64,000 nt of DNA from Hofstenia miamia (GCA_004352715.1 SCFE01000033.1:2207088-2271087), one strand, 5' to 3'. Shown: positions 1 to 13,597, numbered from the stretch's first letter. Notes: generated by a model from the sequence alone, not told the origin. Made by a program: numbers and translations.

Positions 1-755
1 ATAATCTTTGTCATCACTCATGCATCTCTTTGAACAAAGTGCTTCATTGAATTACAAACTGCACTTCAAAGCTTAGATTGTACTTCTAGTACTTGAAAAC
101 TAGTTTTTTTCTGCTTCAGTGCCTCCAATTTATCAGTTCAATACTTTTGCAGACGATTTCATATTCTTAAGTGTTCTAAATCACAGAATCATACTGATTA
201 ATATTAAATTGTGGAAATATAGATTATGGTTTTCTAAAATTTATATGGAATTTATATTTCATAATAGGCAATAATGCAATTTATGCGAAAATATATTTTT
301 TATTAACAATTCCCGAATCATGCATATATTGCTAGCTAATGTGCTCTTTTGTTTTTAATAATTTTAGAATTAATGATATACATTTGTTTCTAAATTATGA
401 CCTGATGGATTTATATTTAAAATAACATTGAACCTCCCCACGAGTGGGATTTTTTAAATGATGACAGATATGTAAATACAAATCATAAGTAAATGTTTGC
501 TAACCCTAATGAGCTAAAAACTTGTAACTTACTTCTTCAAAAGCAATCTGATATTATTAGATATTGATTAAGCTTGAATCAAAGCAATTATTAATGATGT
601 CAGTTTCTTGGTGATTGATTAATTTTATTATAAGTTTACATTATATTTCCATATAAATTCAATAATAAAATTGCTTAAGCGTATTGAATAATTGGTGCAT
701 AACACTGTTCACATCTAAGGAAGCTTATTCAAGAAGCAAATAATTAACTTTTTAG

Positions 756-756
<1 letters not shown>
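1..756. other. AT-rich intergenic DNA
   Basis: No open frame, splice-bounded exon, inverted terminal repeat or RNA gene was found. The sequence is A/T runs with scattered stops in all frames, and leads into a TA microsatellite. Confidence 0.6.
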
Positions 757-786
<30 letters not shown>

Positions 787-1194
787 NNNNNNNNNNNNNN
801 NNNNNNNNNNNNNNNNNNNNNNNNNNNNNNNNNNNNNNNNNNNNNNNNNNNNNNNNNNNNNNNNNNNNNNNNNNNNNNNNNNNNNNNNNNNNNNNNNNNN
901 NNNNNNNNNNNNNNNNNNNNNNNNNNNNNNNNNNNNNNNNNNNNNNNNNNNNNNNNNNNNNNNNNNNNNNNNNNNNNNNNNNNNNNNNNNNNNNNNNNNN
1001 NNNNNNNNNNNNNNNNNNNNNNNNNNNNNNNNNNNNNNNNNNNNNNNNNNNNNNNNNNNNNNNNNNNNNNNNNNNNNNNNNNNNNNNNNNNNNNNNNNNN
1101 NNNNNNNNNNNNNNNNNNNNNNNNNNNNNNNNNNNNNNNNNNNNNNNNNNNNNNNNNNNNNNNNNNNNNNNNNNNNNNNNNNNNNNNNNNNNNN

Positions 1195-1226
<32 letters not shown>
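757..1226. repeat. TA microsatellite with assembly gap
   Basis: A run of alternating T and A (757-786) enters a 408-base N gap (787-1194) and leaves it again as TA repeats (1196-1226). The gap is most simply an unassembled longer TA tract. Frames that read YIYIYI through it are translations of the repeat and not genes. Confidence 0.95.
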
Positions 1227-1228
<2 letters not shown>

Positions 1229-4146
1229 AATCCAAACATCTATTGCCATGCTCATGCTTTCTTTTAGGATCTTTTCTACCCAAATCTCAATGTGTTTTCG
1301 CAATAAGCTCAATAAAATATTCCAGTGACAACTGAGAAAATGCACTTTTGAAAAAAATCCCAATGTGAATCACAATGATTTTGTTCTGCAGCTATGCAGT
1401 TTTGTTGACGTATTGCAGTTTGCCTACACTAAGTATAGCAGCTTTATGTAACAGAGAAACAGTTGTAACGAATTTTATAAATTAAAAATTTTAGCCCTCG
1501 CCTATTACCTACGTTATCACTTAGCATTTTATTCTACATTGGTCATTCTCTAAGAAATATTTCTGCGTACGCCCTTGATTAAAAATTAAAAATATTGTCG
1601 ATAACTGATCAATTAACCCACTATTTTGAATTTCTTCAGTTGTTTGTTAGCCTTACCAAAACTCAATTTTGTATTATATAATCAAAACCTAATTGTAAAT
1701 TATTTCCTCAATATATGTTAATTTTTTATAACGCTTAAATAAAGCAAGTGTACGACGCTGTGAATTTGAGAAATAATAATTATCTATAATACTAATTAAC
1801 TATTTTATGAAAAGCATGCATATTAAATACTTTAAACTGAAGTTTTAACTTTATACCCTTTCACAGACTTGATAAATCAAAAATGTTAAATTAGTATGAA
1901 ATAATATAAGTAGGGTGCTCACTTAAGGATAAAATACATTTTTTGCACGGTTTTGCTCATAAGTAAGGTAGTTTTCGACACTTATTATAGACAACGGTGT
2001 GCTTCGTGTTTCTGAGGCTTTGGGAAAATGATTTTTGGTGCGGTAAATTTTACAAAAATATCTACCACACTCATCTCAGATATTTATCAATACATCAAAA
2101 CAAAGAATATATCATTGTGCATATCCATTAAGGATTTTTATATAACCAATGATTGAATAAATATTCCAGTCCAACCAGCAACTTTATTTATTGGTGGAGT
2201 GTCAATTGGCACTAGATTGATATCATTTATAGTGGCATATCGCATTTTTTCTCTGAAATATGAACCTTTTTGTATCATATTATTGGTCTTAATGTGTTGT
2301 ATTATAATATGAGATCATCATAAAATGTTTTTTAATATATGTAATGTAAATAAAAAATATTTATTTTGATGTGAAGTTTGAAGACCATACCCTTCAATTC
2401 ATGTATCAAAAGCGATTTCAATAATAGCGTTTGTTTATAATACTACGGTTTAAACAAATTATTCAGAATAAAAAGAAATTACAATTAAATAACGTTTGAG
2501 TGAAGTGAAATTCGATAGCATCTAATATATTTGACAAATATAATTATTTATCATTTGATATACTTTGATCAATTTAATGTATAAATTTGATTTATCCACA
2601 TCATAAGAATCCGTCTATATACCATATACTATAAACTTTTCGGTTAAAATTGCTATAAAAAATAACTCTTAGTTGCTAGAGTTTTAGTTGAATATATTCT
2701 TAATGAATGGGTAAAAACTGTCCTAAAAGCAATTTTTCTCTACTGTGTTACTTATTAAGATTAATAAACTAAATTTATGTAGTCTCCAACAGCAATAACC
2801 TATTTGATTCGTTAAATTTCAATTTTGCAAAGTCAAATCAAAAATTGTTTTTAGTGAAAAATCACAATAGTTTCAAAAACTAGCATTGAAATCATTGTTG
2901 CTCTCTGAATTAAAACCACATTTGGAGGTAGGTTATGTAAAATATAATTTTGAACTTTTAAGATTGATGTATTGATTTTTGCGTTTAAGTAATAACTTAA
3001 AAATTGTTAATTTTCCTTAGTCGTTTGTCAGTAAAAAAGAGTCATGAAAAAGGAAACATTTTTATATTTTATTAAACAGTTTTAGCTAACTAATATAACA
3101 TCATCAAACTAAAATCACAAAGACGATATGCATTAAATCAACCAATATAGCCCTACTAAAGAAATATATTTAAAACTAAAAAAGATTAAATGACAAATAA
3201 GATACTTACAATCTAGATAAGTCTTTGCTAAAAAATGTCACCATCCATTTAGTTTTCTTGAAATACCAAATATATATATTGTTTACTAAGTAAAGTGTAT
3301 TTTGGTAACCTTCTAAATAACTTTAAATTGTCGGTTTGCGGCTGTTGATTGGAAAGTTGTTCCACATAGAGCATGTGGTAGTGGAGTCAATGCATTTCTC
3401 CAGAATTTGCACTTTATTAATACATGTATTAGCTCTTCAACTGTACTAATGAAACCTTTCAGAAAATATAAGAGAAGATACGATTTTCCTAACATTTTGC
3501 AGTAAAGCGTTCTGGAAAAAACTACAAAAAATTACTTTAAAAATGTGTACAAACAAGCAGTTAGTTAGAGTGTGAATTAATCTGGTCACTGATGTGATAA
3601 GGATCCTAAAACACTACTTTTTTGCATTTAATATATTAACTGAAAAAATTTTCTGCTGCCAAATTATAATCGATTGCTTAATTGAAAAATTTTATTTTTG
3701 CAAAGATTTATTTTTATAATTAACAAATTAACCATATGGCCTAAAGAGCATTCGGAAATGAAGCAGCAAAAATTTTTCAAAAATTTATTCTTGCATACAC
3801 TGTTACTCGGTTTAAATCCACTTATTGAATTTTATTTATGGGCTAATGACTTATTGTAATATTTAAAATCATCTCTGTTGTCCAGAAAGAGAAACATGAG
3901 AAAGGAGAAGCAGAAGAAAAGACATTGATGGATTAAATGATTAAAAATAATATGCTAATATAATTATTAATCAAATGTCTTATTGCAAAATAGTTTTGGG
4001 CAAATGGCTAATTTGGTGTGCTTCCTATGGGATATTCATCAATTACTGTAATTTAAAAATAATATCACTGTATTCCTTTCATAAAATAAGAAACATTAAG
4101 TGCTTATGTGATCAGAAAGACATTTAAAATAATTCAAATTCAGTTC
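1227..4146. other. AT-rich intergenic DNA
   Basis: No gene recognised. A 60-codon minus-strand open stretch at 3313-3495 is the only notable frame. It shows no motif, has no supported splice sites and is unsupported as coding. Confidence 0.5.
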
Positions 4147-4154
4147 ATCTGGCT

Positions 4155-4386
4155 CAGTGGCGTCGGAAAAATATAATATTTACAATTTTTAGGACTCATA
4201 TACAATTTTTTTTGTCACCCGGCTGTCAGGACAGGCCTTATTATTGGCAGTAAATATCATACGCATTTCATAAGTGTAACCTTTTGTTAAAAATTTAGTC
4301 CTTTTTCAGGGGCGATAGTCACAATTTCCTCCATGGGAAATTCCGGGGTGTCATGCACACCTCATTCACCATTTCTGGCACTACTG
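4155..4386. mobile_element. hAT-type miniature element (232 bp)
   Basis: The ends are inverted repeats. The left end begins CAGTGGCGTCGGAAAA and the reverse complement of the right end begins CAGTAGTGCCAGAAAT. Over the first 15 bases every difference is a transition, as expected of an old decayed copy. The flanking 8-mers atctggct (4147-4154) and ttctggat (4387-4394) match at 6 of 8 positions, consistent with the 8-bp target duplication of hAT transposons. There is no transposase, so it is non-autonomous. The interior includes a GC-richer block at 4300-4380 unlike the flanks. Confidence 0.75.
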
Positions 4387-4394
4387 TTCTGGAT

Positions 4395-5349
4395 ATCGAT
4401 GCAACTGTTTAAGAAAAAGGACATGTGATATTGCAAAAGTGACCATACTCTCATAAGTAAGAAATGCAATAAATTCCAAAATAACTTCATTAGCACTTGT
4501 AATCTTTAAAAGTTTTCTATTTACCAACTCCAATAAATACACACTTAAAATTTATTACGGAAATAGATCTGCATTCCTATCTATAGTTATATCTAGTGAA
4601 ACTTTGCTTTGTTTCTCGTAGTAATGATCAGTCTGTTCTAGTAAGGCTCACTTATCCTCTTTTGGTGCTAACTGGTAGGTGGAGTAAAAAATGTGAATGC
4701 ATAGTCTATAAATATAAGCTCTGCATTTTCATTAAATTAAAAAAATGATTTTACACAATTTCCAACGCGGTTATTTGAAGCTCAAGTACAAGTACTATCA
4801 TAGAAGGCAAAGTATAGTCAACATAATATATCTAAGCGCATCGCGTTTGATAGAGTAATGATTTTTCATTAATTTATATATGCAATTCTTCTTGATAGTT
4901 TTTGAACAAAAAACAATTTTTGTAGCTAAGTAATTATGACATTTATTGAATGTCTTCTATCAAAATTCAACCTCATCCATTTTACAATGCCTGACATTCC
5001 AATTAATAGATATTCTACGGCAGTTTTATGACAACCACTAACGTATCTTTATAAGGATTAAAGTATAGTGAACTCGGAAAACTTAGATGATAACGTAACC
5101 TCAGACGACGATAATGTTTCATTGCCTTAGGCTACTACAAAACTAACTACTTACCATGATTATGCAACACATCAAATATATTTCCACTATTTTTTAATGA
5201 AAATCTTTTTTATGTGTATGTAACTCAGATCTTTATATGTTTTTCAATAAATTTTAATTATTGTGTTAATAGTTAGAGTGTGCTTTTTATTGAAGCATTA
5301 GATGACCAGATATATAAGATATAAGAGATAAGAACTTGCTTGAACTTAT
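4395..5349. other. AT-rich intergenic DNA
   Basis: No coding or RNA gene, inverted-end element or regulatory site could be supported here. Confidence 0.5.
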
Positions 5350-5800
5350 TGGATATATCCTTTCCAAACATTGCCGCCAATTACAAATGTTACATCATCG
5401 GCAAACTTAGAAAGAAAAATTACCAAAAACAGATAAATCGTCATATAACAAAATGAAAAGAAGAGGCTCTAAAACCGTACCTTGAGGTATTCCAAGATTT
5501 TTTGTTAGTATTTGATTGTCAAAAACGACATACTGCTTTCTTTCTTTTAAGAAATCACAAATTATATTAATTATGGGGCTGGAATTTCTAATGAACTTAA
5601 TTTCATAATCATTGTATGCCTCAGTGCTTTGTCATATGCTTTACTTTAGTTCAATACAAAAATTCTGACATAATCCCAGCGTTTTAGATAATCTTTGCAC
5701 GTATTTAATTTGCGAAGTAATGCAAGTTCAGTACTAGAACCCTTTCTAAAAGCAAATTGATTTTCCAGACAAAAATGGGATATTAAGAAATCTGTTAAGG
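5350..5800 (-). pseudogene. Non-LTR retrotransposon reverse transcriptase relic
   Basis: Read on the minus strand, broken frames spell successive reverse transcriptase blocks. First comes ENQFAFRKGSSTELALL near 5760 (fingers/palm motif preceding the first catalytic Asp). Then a decayed SKAYDKALRH stands where the FDxxxH motif belongs, followed by LGIPQGTVLEPLLFIL near 5470 (the PQG...GP...F block). Last is KFADDVTFVIGG near 5400, the FADD version of the catalytic box. Stops and frameshifts separate the blocks and both element ends are missing. It resembles CR1/L2/jockey-type RTs; the exact clade is not resolved. Confidence 0.85.
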
Positions 5801-7733
5801 TTTACTTTGAAGTAAAATATTATTTTTCAAATTCTACAAGTCCTTCTAAGAATTTCTACTATATATTGTAGAAATCCATGGATTTACTTAAACTATTAAA
5901 TTCATGTGAGCGTTCCTGACCGGAGCCAAATTTGCGTTGAGACAAACACAAAGTAAAAGCCGAGGATTAAGTGAAATTTTGCATAAAAGATGTTGAACTA
6001 AAACTTTAGTTTTTTGCAAAGTTAAAAGTGAATTTAAATTTTTCGAGCAAATTTGGTAAGGAATGATGCAGATATTACAAGTATATTGATTTAGTTGCTA
6101 ACAATTTTTTTAAATTCGTAATGATATAAATTTGGGTGTAAAGATTAGTGTACAGATGTTTCTCAAATTTCCTTTATCAAAAACGGAAATTAAAGCTTTC
6201 TCTTGTTTCGGTGTCTTTCTCTTAACCGAGAAAATGAACGATTAACAAATATCATTGATATCGATAGCAAATAGTAATCAAATTTTTAACTTATCCAATA
6301 TATATATATATATATATACATATGTTTAAGCTAACATTTATATTTCTAACTAAAATCTTTAATATTCTTAAGCCATCATGCTAACTATTTTCTTTGGTAT
6401 TCTGGCTTAATGCAGTTAATGTGAATTTAAGAAATTGGGCGTGCTAGTAAGTTCATAATATAAAAAAGTAATAAATTTAACCTCCTCAAATTTAATAATT
6501 TAGACTTGTATTTCACGCTGCGTAGTTCCTGCTGTCAATTAATGTACCTTCCAAGTTAGTTTCCTTTCATGTGGGCATTGATTAGTTCTATTTTTTACAA
6601 GTCTAGACTTTAATTGAAAAAGCCATTCTCAATTTTCAAGTTTCTTATAAAAATAATCGAAAGCAATGCAAAAACTATTTAATAAAAGTAAAATTATATA
6701 TATTTAAAAAACAGATTATTTTACTATCTGTGAGCTCTATTACAATATTTTCAGGCTTCTTCCTGATGCCAATGATTAAATTATCTCAATGCCATGCAAC
6801 AAGCTAAATGCTTTTGCACTGCAAAGTAGTTAAGCAAGTGTGTCAAAGAAAAATAATTCCTCAAAATTCGCGCAATGGAATAGGACAAAACATTACTGTT
6901 GTGCCTGTACGTCAGGACTTATTTCATATGTGATTTCAAAAATATATTCACAGAAGTGAAAACCAATATTCCTGTTTAAGAAACGGCTCTCTGAAATTTA
7001 GTAGCCCTAAAGAACTACAGATCTAAATTTTGTTCTGAGACTAAAACAAAATGTGTTTCGTATTTAATAGAACAGAATAAATTTTTTTAGTAATTTTAAA
7101 ATTATATTTTATATTATATTCAAGCTGCAATAGGACCTGTCACATACACAATTGCATCTATAAACTTTATGAAAAATTCAAAGTGTGGCATTCATACATG
7201 ACAACTAATATAAATGCATTGTAACAGGTGTAACGTCTTTAAATTATAGAAAATGTATATCAAGGTGATTGACATTTGTCATTAATCTGTGAGAAATCCT
7301 TCTGACTGGCCTACAGGTGAAAAGTTATAAGAAGTTGCAAAATTAAATCATGTGGCTAGACACTTACTTTAAGAGCGTTCCAATTTGAAAAATGTGTAAC
7401 TTATAGACAACAATGTAGGTCGTTGTAATTTATTGTTTGAACAATGCTGCCGATAACAGAATAGATATGTACTTAAATCGAACACCTTTATCAATACAAC
7501 GAAATATTCGTGGGTTTTATTGATTTACATTCTATAAAAAAGTTTTTTAAGAGTTTCCCAATAATCACTAAGTTTCTCATTATTCAATACACTCTTGGTA
7601 CATTTACTAGAGTAAACACTGTGACATAAAGCGATTTATTTTAAGTTCACAGTCCTATCGATACATATACATATTTGCTAAACTTTATTTGTAAATGCCT
7701 TACATATATTTACAATGCATAGATCCATGAAGC
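5801..7733. other. AT-rich intergenic DNA with a short TA tract
   Basis: A TA tract lies at about 6298-6318. Otherwise no supported feature was found. Confidence 0.5.
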
Positions 7734-7860
7734 ATAGATGGAAGCAGGTTGGGTTGACCGCTATTAACCGGTACTGGTTGGGTTGGGTCGGGTCGAAAAT
7801 TTCGTGAAACCGGTTGACCGGTTTTTTAAGTCCTCCACAAACCGTGGCGGTGTGTAGGAC
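7734..7860. repeat. GGTTGGG / ACCGGTT word-repeat fragment
   Basis: A short island of abnormal composition within AT-rich DNA. GGTTGGGTTG, GGGTCGGGTCG and ACCGGTTGACCGGTT are repeated within about 90 bp. This is the same kind of word array found at one end of the hAT-type elements elsewhere in the window. No partner inverted end was found, so it is probably one end of a truncated element. Confidence 0.5.
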
Positions 7861-8182
7861 AGAATTTATATCTCCGTTTCAAGGAAAGTAAAAAGGATTT
7901 TTACTAATATATTATAAGAAAAAAATATAATTTCATAAATATTATAGGCATGTAGACACAAGCTGTAAGCTTTAAATATAACGTATATAGCTATATAGTA
8001 TATATAAATGAAACGTTTAAAAAACATAAAAACAAAAGGAGAAAACGATAACATTTAGAAAATGTGAACACATATCAAATCTCTGAGTTGGGGTGTGCTA
8101 GTGTAGAGTGTGGAAAAGGAAACCCATCCTCATCTACTAGGTAAGATAAATCAATCCCACTTTTTTTGAATACAGATTCACT

Positions 8183-8821
8183 NNNNNNNNNNNNNNNNNN
8201 NNNNNNNNNNNNNNNNNNNNNNNNNNNNNNNNNNNNNNNNNNNNNNNNNNNNNNNNNNNNNNNNNNNNNNNNNNNNNNNNNNNNNNNNNNNNNNNNNNNN
8301 NNNNNNNNNNNNNNNNNNNNNNNNNNNNNNNNNNNNNNNNNNNNNNNNNNNNNNNNNNNNNNNNNNNNNNNNNNNNNNNNNNNNNNNNNNNNNNNNNNNN
8401 NNNNNNNNNNNNNNNNNNNNNNNNNNNNNNNNNNNNNNNNNNNNNNNNNNNNNNNNNNNNNNNNNNNNNNNNNNNNNNNNNNNNNNNNNNNNNNNNNNNN
8501 NNNNNNNNNNNNNNNNNNNNNNNNNNNNNNNNNNNNNNNNNNNNNNNNNNNNNNNNNNNNNNNNNNNNNNNNNNNNNNNNNNNNNNNNNNNNNNNNNNNN
8601 NNNNNNNNNNNNNNNNNNNNNNNNNNNNNNNNNNNNNNNNNNNNNNNNNNNNNNNNNNNNNNNNNNNNNNNNNNNNNNNNNNNNNNNNNNNNNNNNNNNN
8701 NNNNNNNNNNNNNNNNNNNNNNNNNNNNNNNNNNNNNNNNNNNNNNNNNNNNNNNNNNNNNNNNNNNNNNNNNNNNNNNNNNNNNNNNNNNNNNNNNNNN
8801 NNNNNNNNNNNNNNNNNNNNN
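8183..8821. other. Assembly gap (639 N)
   Basis: Unsequenced. The R2/R4-like LINE relic begins immediately to the right, so the gap probably hides more of that element. The sequence just left of it (about 8090-8182) is compositionally closer to the element than to the AT-rich flank. Confidence 0.9.
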
Positions 8822-11090
8822 TCAGTCCCCGGCAGGCCTTAAATGGTCAGAGGGTGCGAAGAATCTCCGGTCAACAGGCGGACTTCACAATCGGGAGTGT
8901 GGACTTGAGAAGTGGCAGTATAGGATCCACACAGACCAATTGACAACGGCACAAGTAAACAGATGAGCACAGCAGGATAGCATTGGAGTGTTACAGAAGA
9001 AGCAGACCAGATGAGAGGGGTTATAGGAAGAGAATGTTGGAAGAATGGAAAAAAGAGGAAACAGGATTAGAAGTTACAGAGCAGAGGCTTACAGGTCAGG
9101 TCACAAAGTTGAAGCTGGATGAGAATAAGGGAAAAAGTAGAGCTGAACAGACGAAGCAAAAAGAAAATGAAGTGGCAGATGTAGTAGCAGAAGTAGTGGT
9201 AGAAACAGCAGAAGCTGCGCTGTAGAAAAAGACGCAACAATCAAGGAAATGATGAAGAAAGAAATAGAAGACAAAAGTAGGTTGCCAGTACCAAGAGGCA
9301 TTAAGAGAAGCAAGTTAGCAGTAGAAACAGCAAAGGTTAACAAAGTATTAGAAAGAGTGTAACAGAGATAAGAAGGTTAGTGTATGCAGGCGCATGGCAG
9401 GTGCTGAAGAATGTAGACATGAAAAAGAAAAGACGACAAGAAGATAAGAGAGACAGGAAGCCAGCATGGGAGAAAAGAATTGAGAATAAAGTGCCAAAAA
9501 CAGGTGCAGGGTGGGTAAAGGGAAGACCATAGAAACTGCAAAAGAAGAACTAAAGCAGAGATTAGTTGCAGAAGCAAAGTAAGCAAGAAATAACATGAAG
9601 TTTGAGACCCAAGAAGGAAGATTCTACAAAGAACTACATGCAGGAGAAAAGGCTATCGCTAAAATAAGGTTCTGAGAGAATATATCGGGAAGTGCGGGAC
9701 CAGAGATAGAGAGTGTGCAGATGCAGAAGGAATTCAGGAAAGAAGAAGAAGTAATCACAACTGCAAAGCTGAAGGAGGCTCTAAAGAAGATGAAGAACTG
9801 AAAGGCGCCAGGCAGGGTATTGCCTGAAGAAGTGTTCATGAGACTAGCAGTAGCACTAGAGGAGTGGGCGCCCAGAGTGGATTGTAGTCGGAAGGACATT
9901 TTTGATGCAGAACGACCAAAAGAAAGGTAATGAGGCAAGGAACTTCAGGCTATAACATCTCTGCCAACAACTTGGAAATTGCTAACTTCTATGATTTCAA
10001 ATAGGCTGGCATGTTACTTAGAACAGAACAGGTTGATACCAGAGGAGCAGAAGGGAATTAGACAGGGAGACAAGGAAGATATTAGCAGCAGAGAGAGCAT
10101 TCAACTTAAATGGAGATATAGATAGGCTGTACATAGCAAGGCATAAGGGAGGGAAAGGGCTGCTAAGTGTGGGAAACTGAAGATAACAACTAAGAGTGAA
10201 GGAAAGACAACATACCACAGTACGATGGAATTAAAAAGACAAAAAAGGTATAGGCAGAAGGTAATGCATGGAGAATGCTGGAGGAACACAGAAAGGTGTT
10301 ACAGAGAAGAAAGCAACAAGTGGTTAAAGAAGGCAGGACTGATAATGGTAGCACAGGAGCAAACAATAAGAACAAACTGGGTGAAGAAGCATATAGACAG
10401 AAGAGTAGAAGTAAGTGATAACTGTAGCCTATGTAAGAAAGAGGTGTGAGAATTTGGCCCAGAAGAGTATAAATTCAGGCATGACAAGGTGGGAAGAATG
10501 GTTCACTGGAGATTGAGCAGGCAGCATGGGTTAGAAGCAGGAGACAAGTGGCATGAGCACAAGCCACAGGGAGTCATAGAGAATGATAGGTTTAAGATAT
10601 TGTGGGACTTCAACACCTAGACAAGCAAGGTAATAGAGGCACGGAGGCAAGAATAGTAGTGCTAGACAAAGAGAAAAGATTGCGAACAGTGATAGACATA
10701 GCCGTACCAAAGGACAGAAATGTAGAAAGCAAGGAGAAGTACAGAAAGTTAGCAGAGGAAATAGAAAGGCTGTGGAAGTTAAAGAAACTTTAAGTAGTCT
10801 CGGTAGTTGTAGGAGCACTAGGAGCAGTGAGTAAGAAGCATAAGAGATACTTGGAGGAGTTGGGAATATCAAAGTGGGGAGGAACAGTAGCACAGAAGGC
10901 AGAATTGTTTGTACGAGCTAGAGTCTTGAGGAAATCTCTCAGACTCCCTGGGGACTGGTGAGTTCCCCGAGCTGAGAGGGCTCCAGCATGAAGCTATGAG
11001 AAAAATAATAATAATATAATAATGTTAGTAATAATAATAAAAATAATAGCGAAAATAATATTAATAATAATAATAATAATAATAATAATT
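8822..11090 (+). mobile_element. R2/R4-like non-LTR retrotransposon, RT core deleted
   Basis: A GC-richer, K/E-rich block carries a decayed LINE ORF in shifting frames. Near 9025 it reads RKRMLEEWKKE, an N-terminal region of such elements. Near 9930-10070 it reads EARNFRL, SLPTTWKLLTSMIS and LEQNRLIPEEQKGIRQGD, the RT entry block typical of R2/R4-like LINEs. Directly after this comes the post-RT region: TRKILAAERAFN...DRLYIARHKGGKGLL. Palm motifs with the catalytic Asp residues are absent, so an internal deletion joins about 10065 to the C-terminal part. The C-terminus continues as VMHGECWR, AQEQTIRTNWVKKHID (10225-10449), a partial CxxC knuckle (CSLC), and IVVLDKEKRLRTVIDIAVP (10602-10793), which lines up with the restriction-like endonuclease region but has lost its PD residues. 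An AAT-rich tail closes it. Minus-strand open frames opposite it are antisense shadows. Confidence 0.85.
11001..11090 (+). repeat. AAT-rich 3' tail of the LINE
   Basis: Imperfect AAT/ATA repeats start directly after the last LINE-like coding block. Simple-repeat 3' tails are usual for non-LTR elements, so this marks the element's 3' end and its plus orientation. Confidence 0.8.
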
Positions 11091-12083
11091 CTGCTGTTTG
11101 CAAATTCCTGTCTTGTGCTTAATTATAAGTACCCTGCTTACATAGCTATATCAATGAAGCGTTAGCGTACGTGAGCTGAAGATAATTATGCGTATCCACG
11201 CATGAATACGGAGCATTTCGCACTGTAATTTACTACATTAAAATATTGTATGTTGGATTACGAAAAAAAATGTGAGCTAGCAAAGTGAGCTTCTAACTTG
11301 GAATGGTTCCATCTAATTATTTTAAAGATTTTCAGCAAGACTAGGTTTATCCCGACTTTGTGGAGTTTTGACAATTAGGATTTTGATCCTTTAATTTTGC
11401 TAATGAAGAAAACGAATGAAAGTAGAAAATCAAGGATTGATAGCCGCAACAATCCGGGATTCTTTGCAGTCGTATTCAATTTTGGTTCAACCAAATGAAT
11501 ATTTTGTATTCTATTTATAATTTATTTCAAAATTTATTACACATATCAGTTAGACTCAAGCTTGAAGAACTCCATAGTTAATTAATTTTGAGTTTTACTT
11601 AGTTTTTTGAAATGCTAAAGTCAAAATATTAACTCCAAATTAATTGGCATTTTAATAAATGAGTCGGAAGTAATCCTTTATTCCCAGAAGGTTCTTTAGA
11701 TTTAAAAATAGTTTATTCAAATGAAGTTACTTAATTGAGTTGAAGTAAATTTTACAGAACTGTCTGATTGCTTTACAAGCAAAATTTGTTTAATCATTGT
11801 ACGTGTTTTAACTCATAACTTCGAAATTTTTTAAGAATAAAATTGAAGGCATTTAATAATTTATTGTGAATGCTTTTCACAATAGTTCTAAGCTGTCTGA
11901 AGTGCACTGCGCTTTTCTTTGTTTCACATTGTGGCAACCAATTTGAAGTTTATGTATTTGAGAAATAGCACATTGAATACCGATAACATGTGTTCTTCTT
12001 CAATTTAAAAGTTTCATTTGATGGCTATTATAAAAAAGCTTAGTTGCAAACTAATTTTAGAAAGTGGTAATTTTAAGTTTTAA

Positions 12084-12086
<3 letters not shown>
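11091..12086. other. AT-rich intergenic DNA
   Basis: No feature supported. Confidence 0.5.
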
Positions 12087-12141
<55 letters not shown>

Positions 12142-12150
12142 ATATATATA
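12087..12150. repeat. TA microsatellite with GT interruption
   Basis: Alternating TA for about 46 bases, then TGTGTGTG, then TA again. The open frame across it reads only IYIYIY. Confidence 0.95.
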
Positions 12151-12946
12151 ATGAACTTTAGGGTTTCCTTTATTATAAACCATTTGACTACTAGCAACAA
12201 TTTTCAAAAATGTGAAATCAATTATATAGTCTTGAAAACTGCTTACACTTACTGTCTGCCAATTCTCCGAGTTTCATAATGCTTTTTAAGAATATCATAA
12301 GTTATATTATGAAAATAACACAACGCATAAAAATTGTATTTCAAAATCAAAGTGAGTATAAGCAAGTGGGTATATTGGTTATCAATTTCGCATTGCTTTT
12401 TTGTCATGGTGACTATTTGGACTTAGTGATTACTAGAGAATTTTAAATTTTCCTAGTTGAAGGCCATAGAATCGACACCGTTACTTAAAAATTTCTCTTG
12501 CGAATCACATGCTAAATAGATAGCATAGATTCGAAAATAAACAACTACTTAATGCAATGAATCCGTGAAACTATAAGAACTAGAGTAGGTATACGCTTTA
12601 TTAATTGTAGGAATTTTGAAATCTTCAAAATATCAATTAACGGTCTCAGCAAATTTTCAAGTATGAATATACACCATTAGGTTGAGTTGGTCTAAACATA
12701 GAAATTTTCCACAATGGCTATTGTTAATTCTGACCAGTAAATTCTAAATATCATATTTATTTTATTTTACAGGGCGTCAGTGTTGAAATTTTACCTATAA
12801 ATTTAAACTTCAATTGGAAATTTGAAATGTCTATTCAATTCAAATATGTCTGAAAATTTTTAAGCAAATTTTATTTTGGAATTATGCAAATGTTATTTTA
12901 AAGAATATTATATTTACAGCAAACTAAAATAATTAAAACATTATAA

Positions 12947-12947
<1 letters not shown>

Positions 12948-13000
<53 letters not shown>

Positions 13001-13018
13001 GTGATGATGGTGATGATG
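12948..13018. repeat. (GAT)n trinucleotide microsatellite
   Basis: About 23 tandem ATG/GAT units with two GGT interruptions near the right end. It stands alone in AT-rich DNA and no long open frame crosses it, so it is not a poly-Asp coding repeat. Confidence 0.95.
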
Positions 13019-13597
13019 CAACACAAATTCAAATCTTCAAAAGAAAAAAATTGTACCTACAACTGATTGAGGGGTTAGAGTGAAACAAACAAAATTTTCT
13101 TCAAAGGCGTAGTTTGATGAGAAAAAGGAAAAATTGTAATATGATGAGCAGGAAGCCTTTATGATAACAGTAGTCAAGAACAGCATACTAGGATAACATC
13201 TAAGTTAGATACCAACGAAAATATCAAGATGCTTGAATAAAGAGGACCACCAGCTAGTTTTTGTGCCATTGGCTGATAGTAGCACTATTGTAAATACCAG
13301 TATACACAATGGTATAAAAATGATTGTTTCTTCATCATTTAGTTTAAATATGCTTCACAAAAAAGCAGGATAAGCAATCGTTGAGAGTTCAAATGATGAA
13401 TTAAGCTTTTGTGAAAGAATACATTAAAAAATCTTAGGATCAAACGCATCCCTACAAAATTGTAGAAGCCATTTAAATGATTAATAATCAAAAACTGAAC
13501 ATTTCAATGGTACTAGAGAATGCATTCAAATTGTCAGAAAAATTGTAGTGAACAGCATTTTAGCTTTTAAGGAATACATAGAACTAAAATATTTCAA

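Noticed and set aside
715-1363. Long frames across the first gap on both strands
   Set aside because: They consist of N and YIYIYI, the translation of TA repeats; the same applies at 14007-14282, 32561-32853 and 45345-45707.
3313-3495. 60-codon minus-strand frame as a gene
   Set aside because: No motif, no splice context and a length expected by chance somewhere in 64 kb.
9101-10893. Many minus-strand frames of 60-120 codons rich in Leu, Ser and Phe
   Set aside because: They are the antisense of the purine-rich LINE coding block, which reads correctly on the plus strand.
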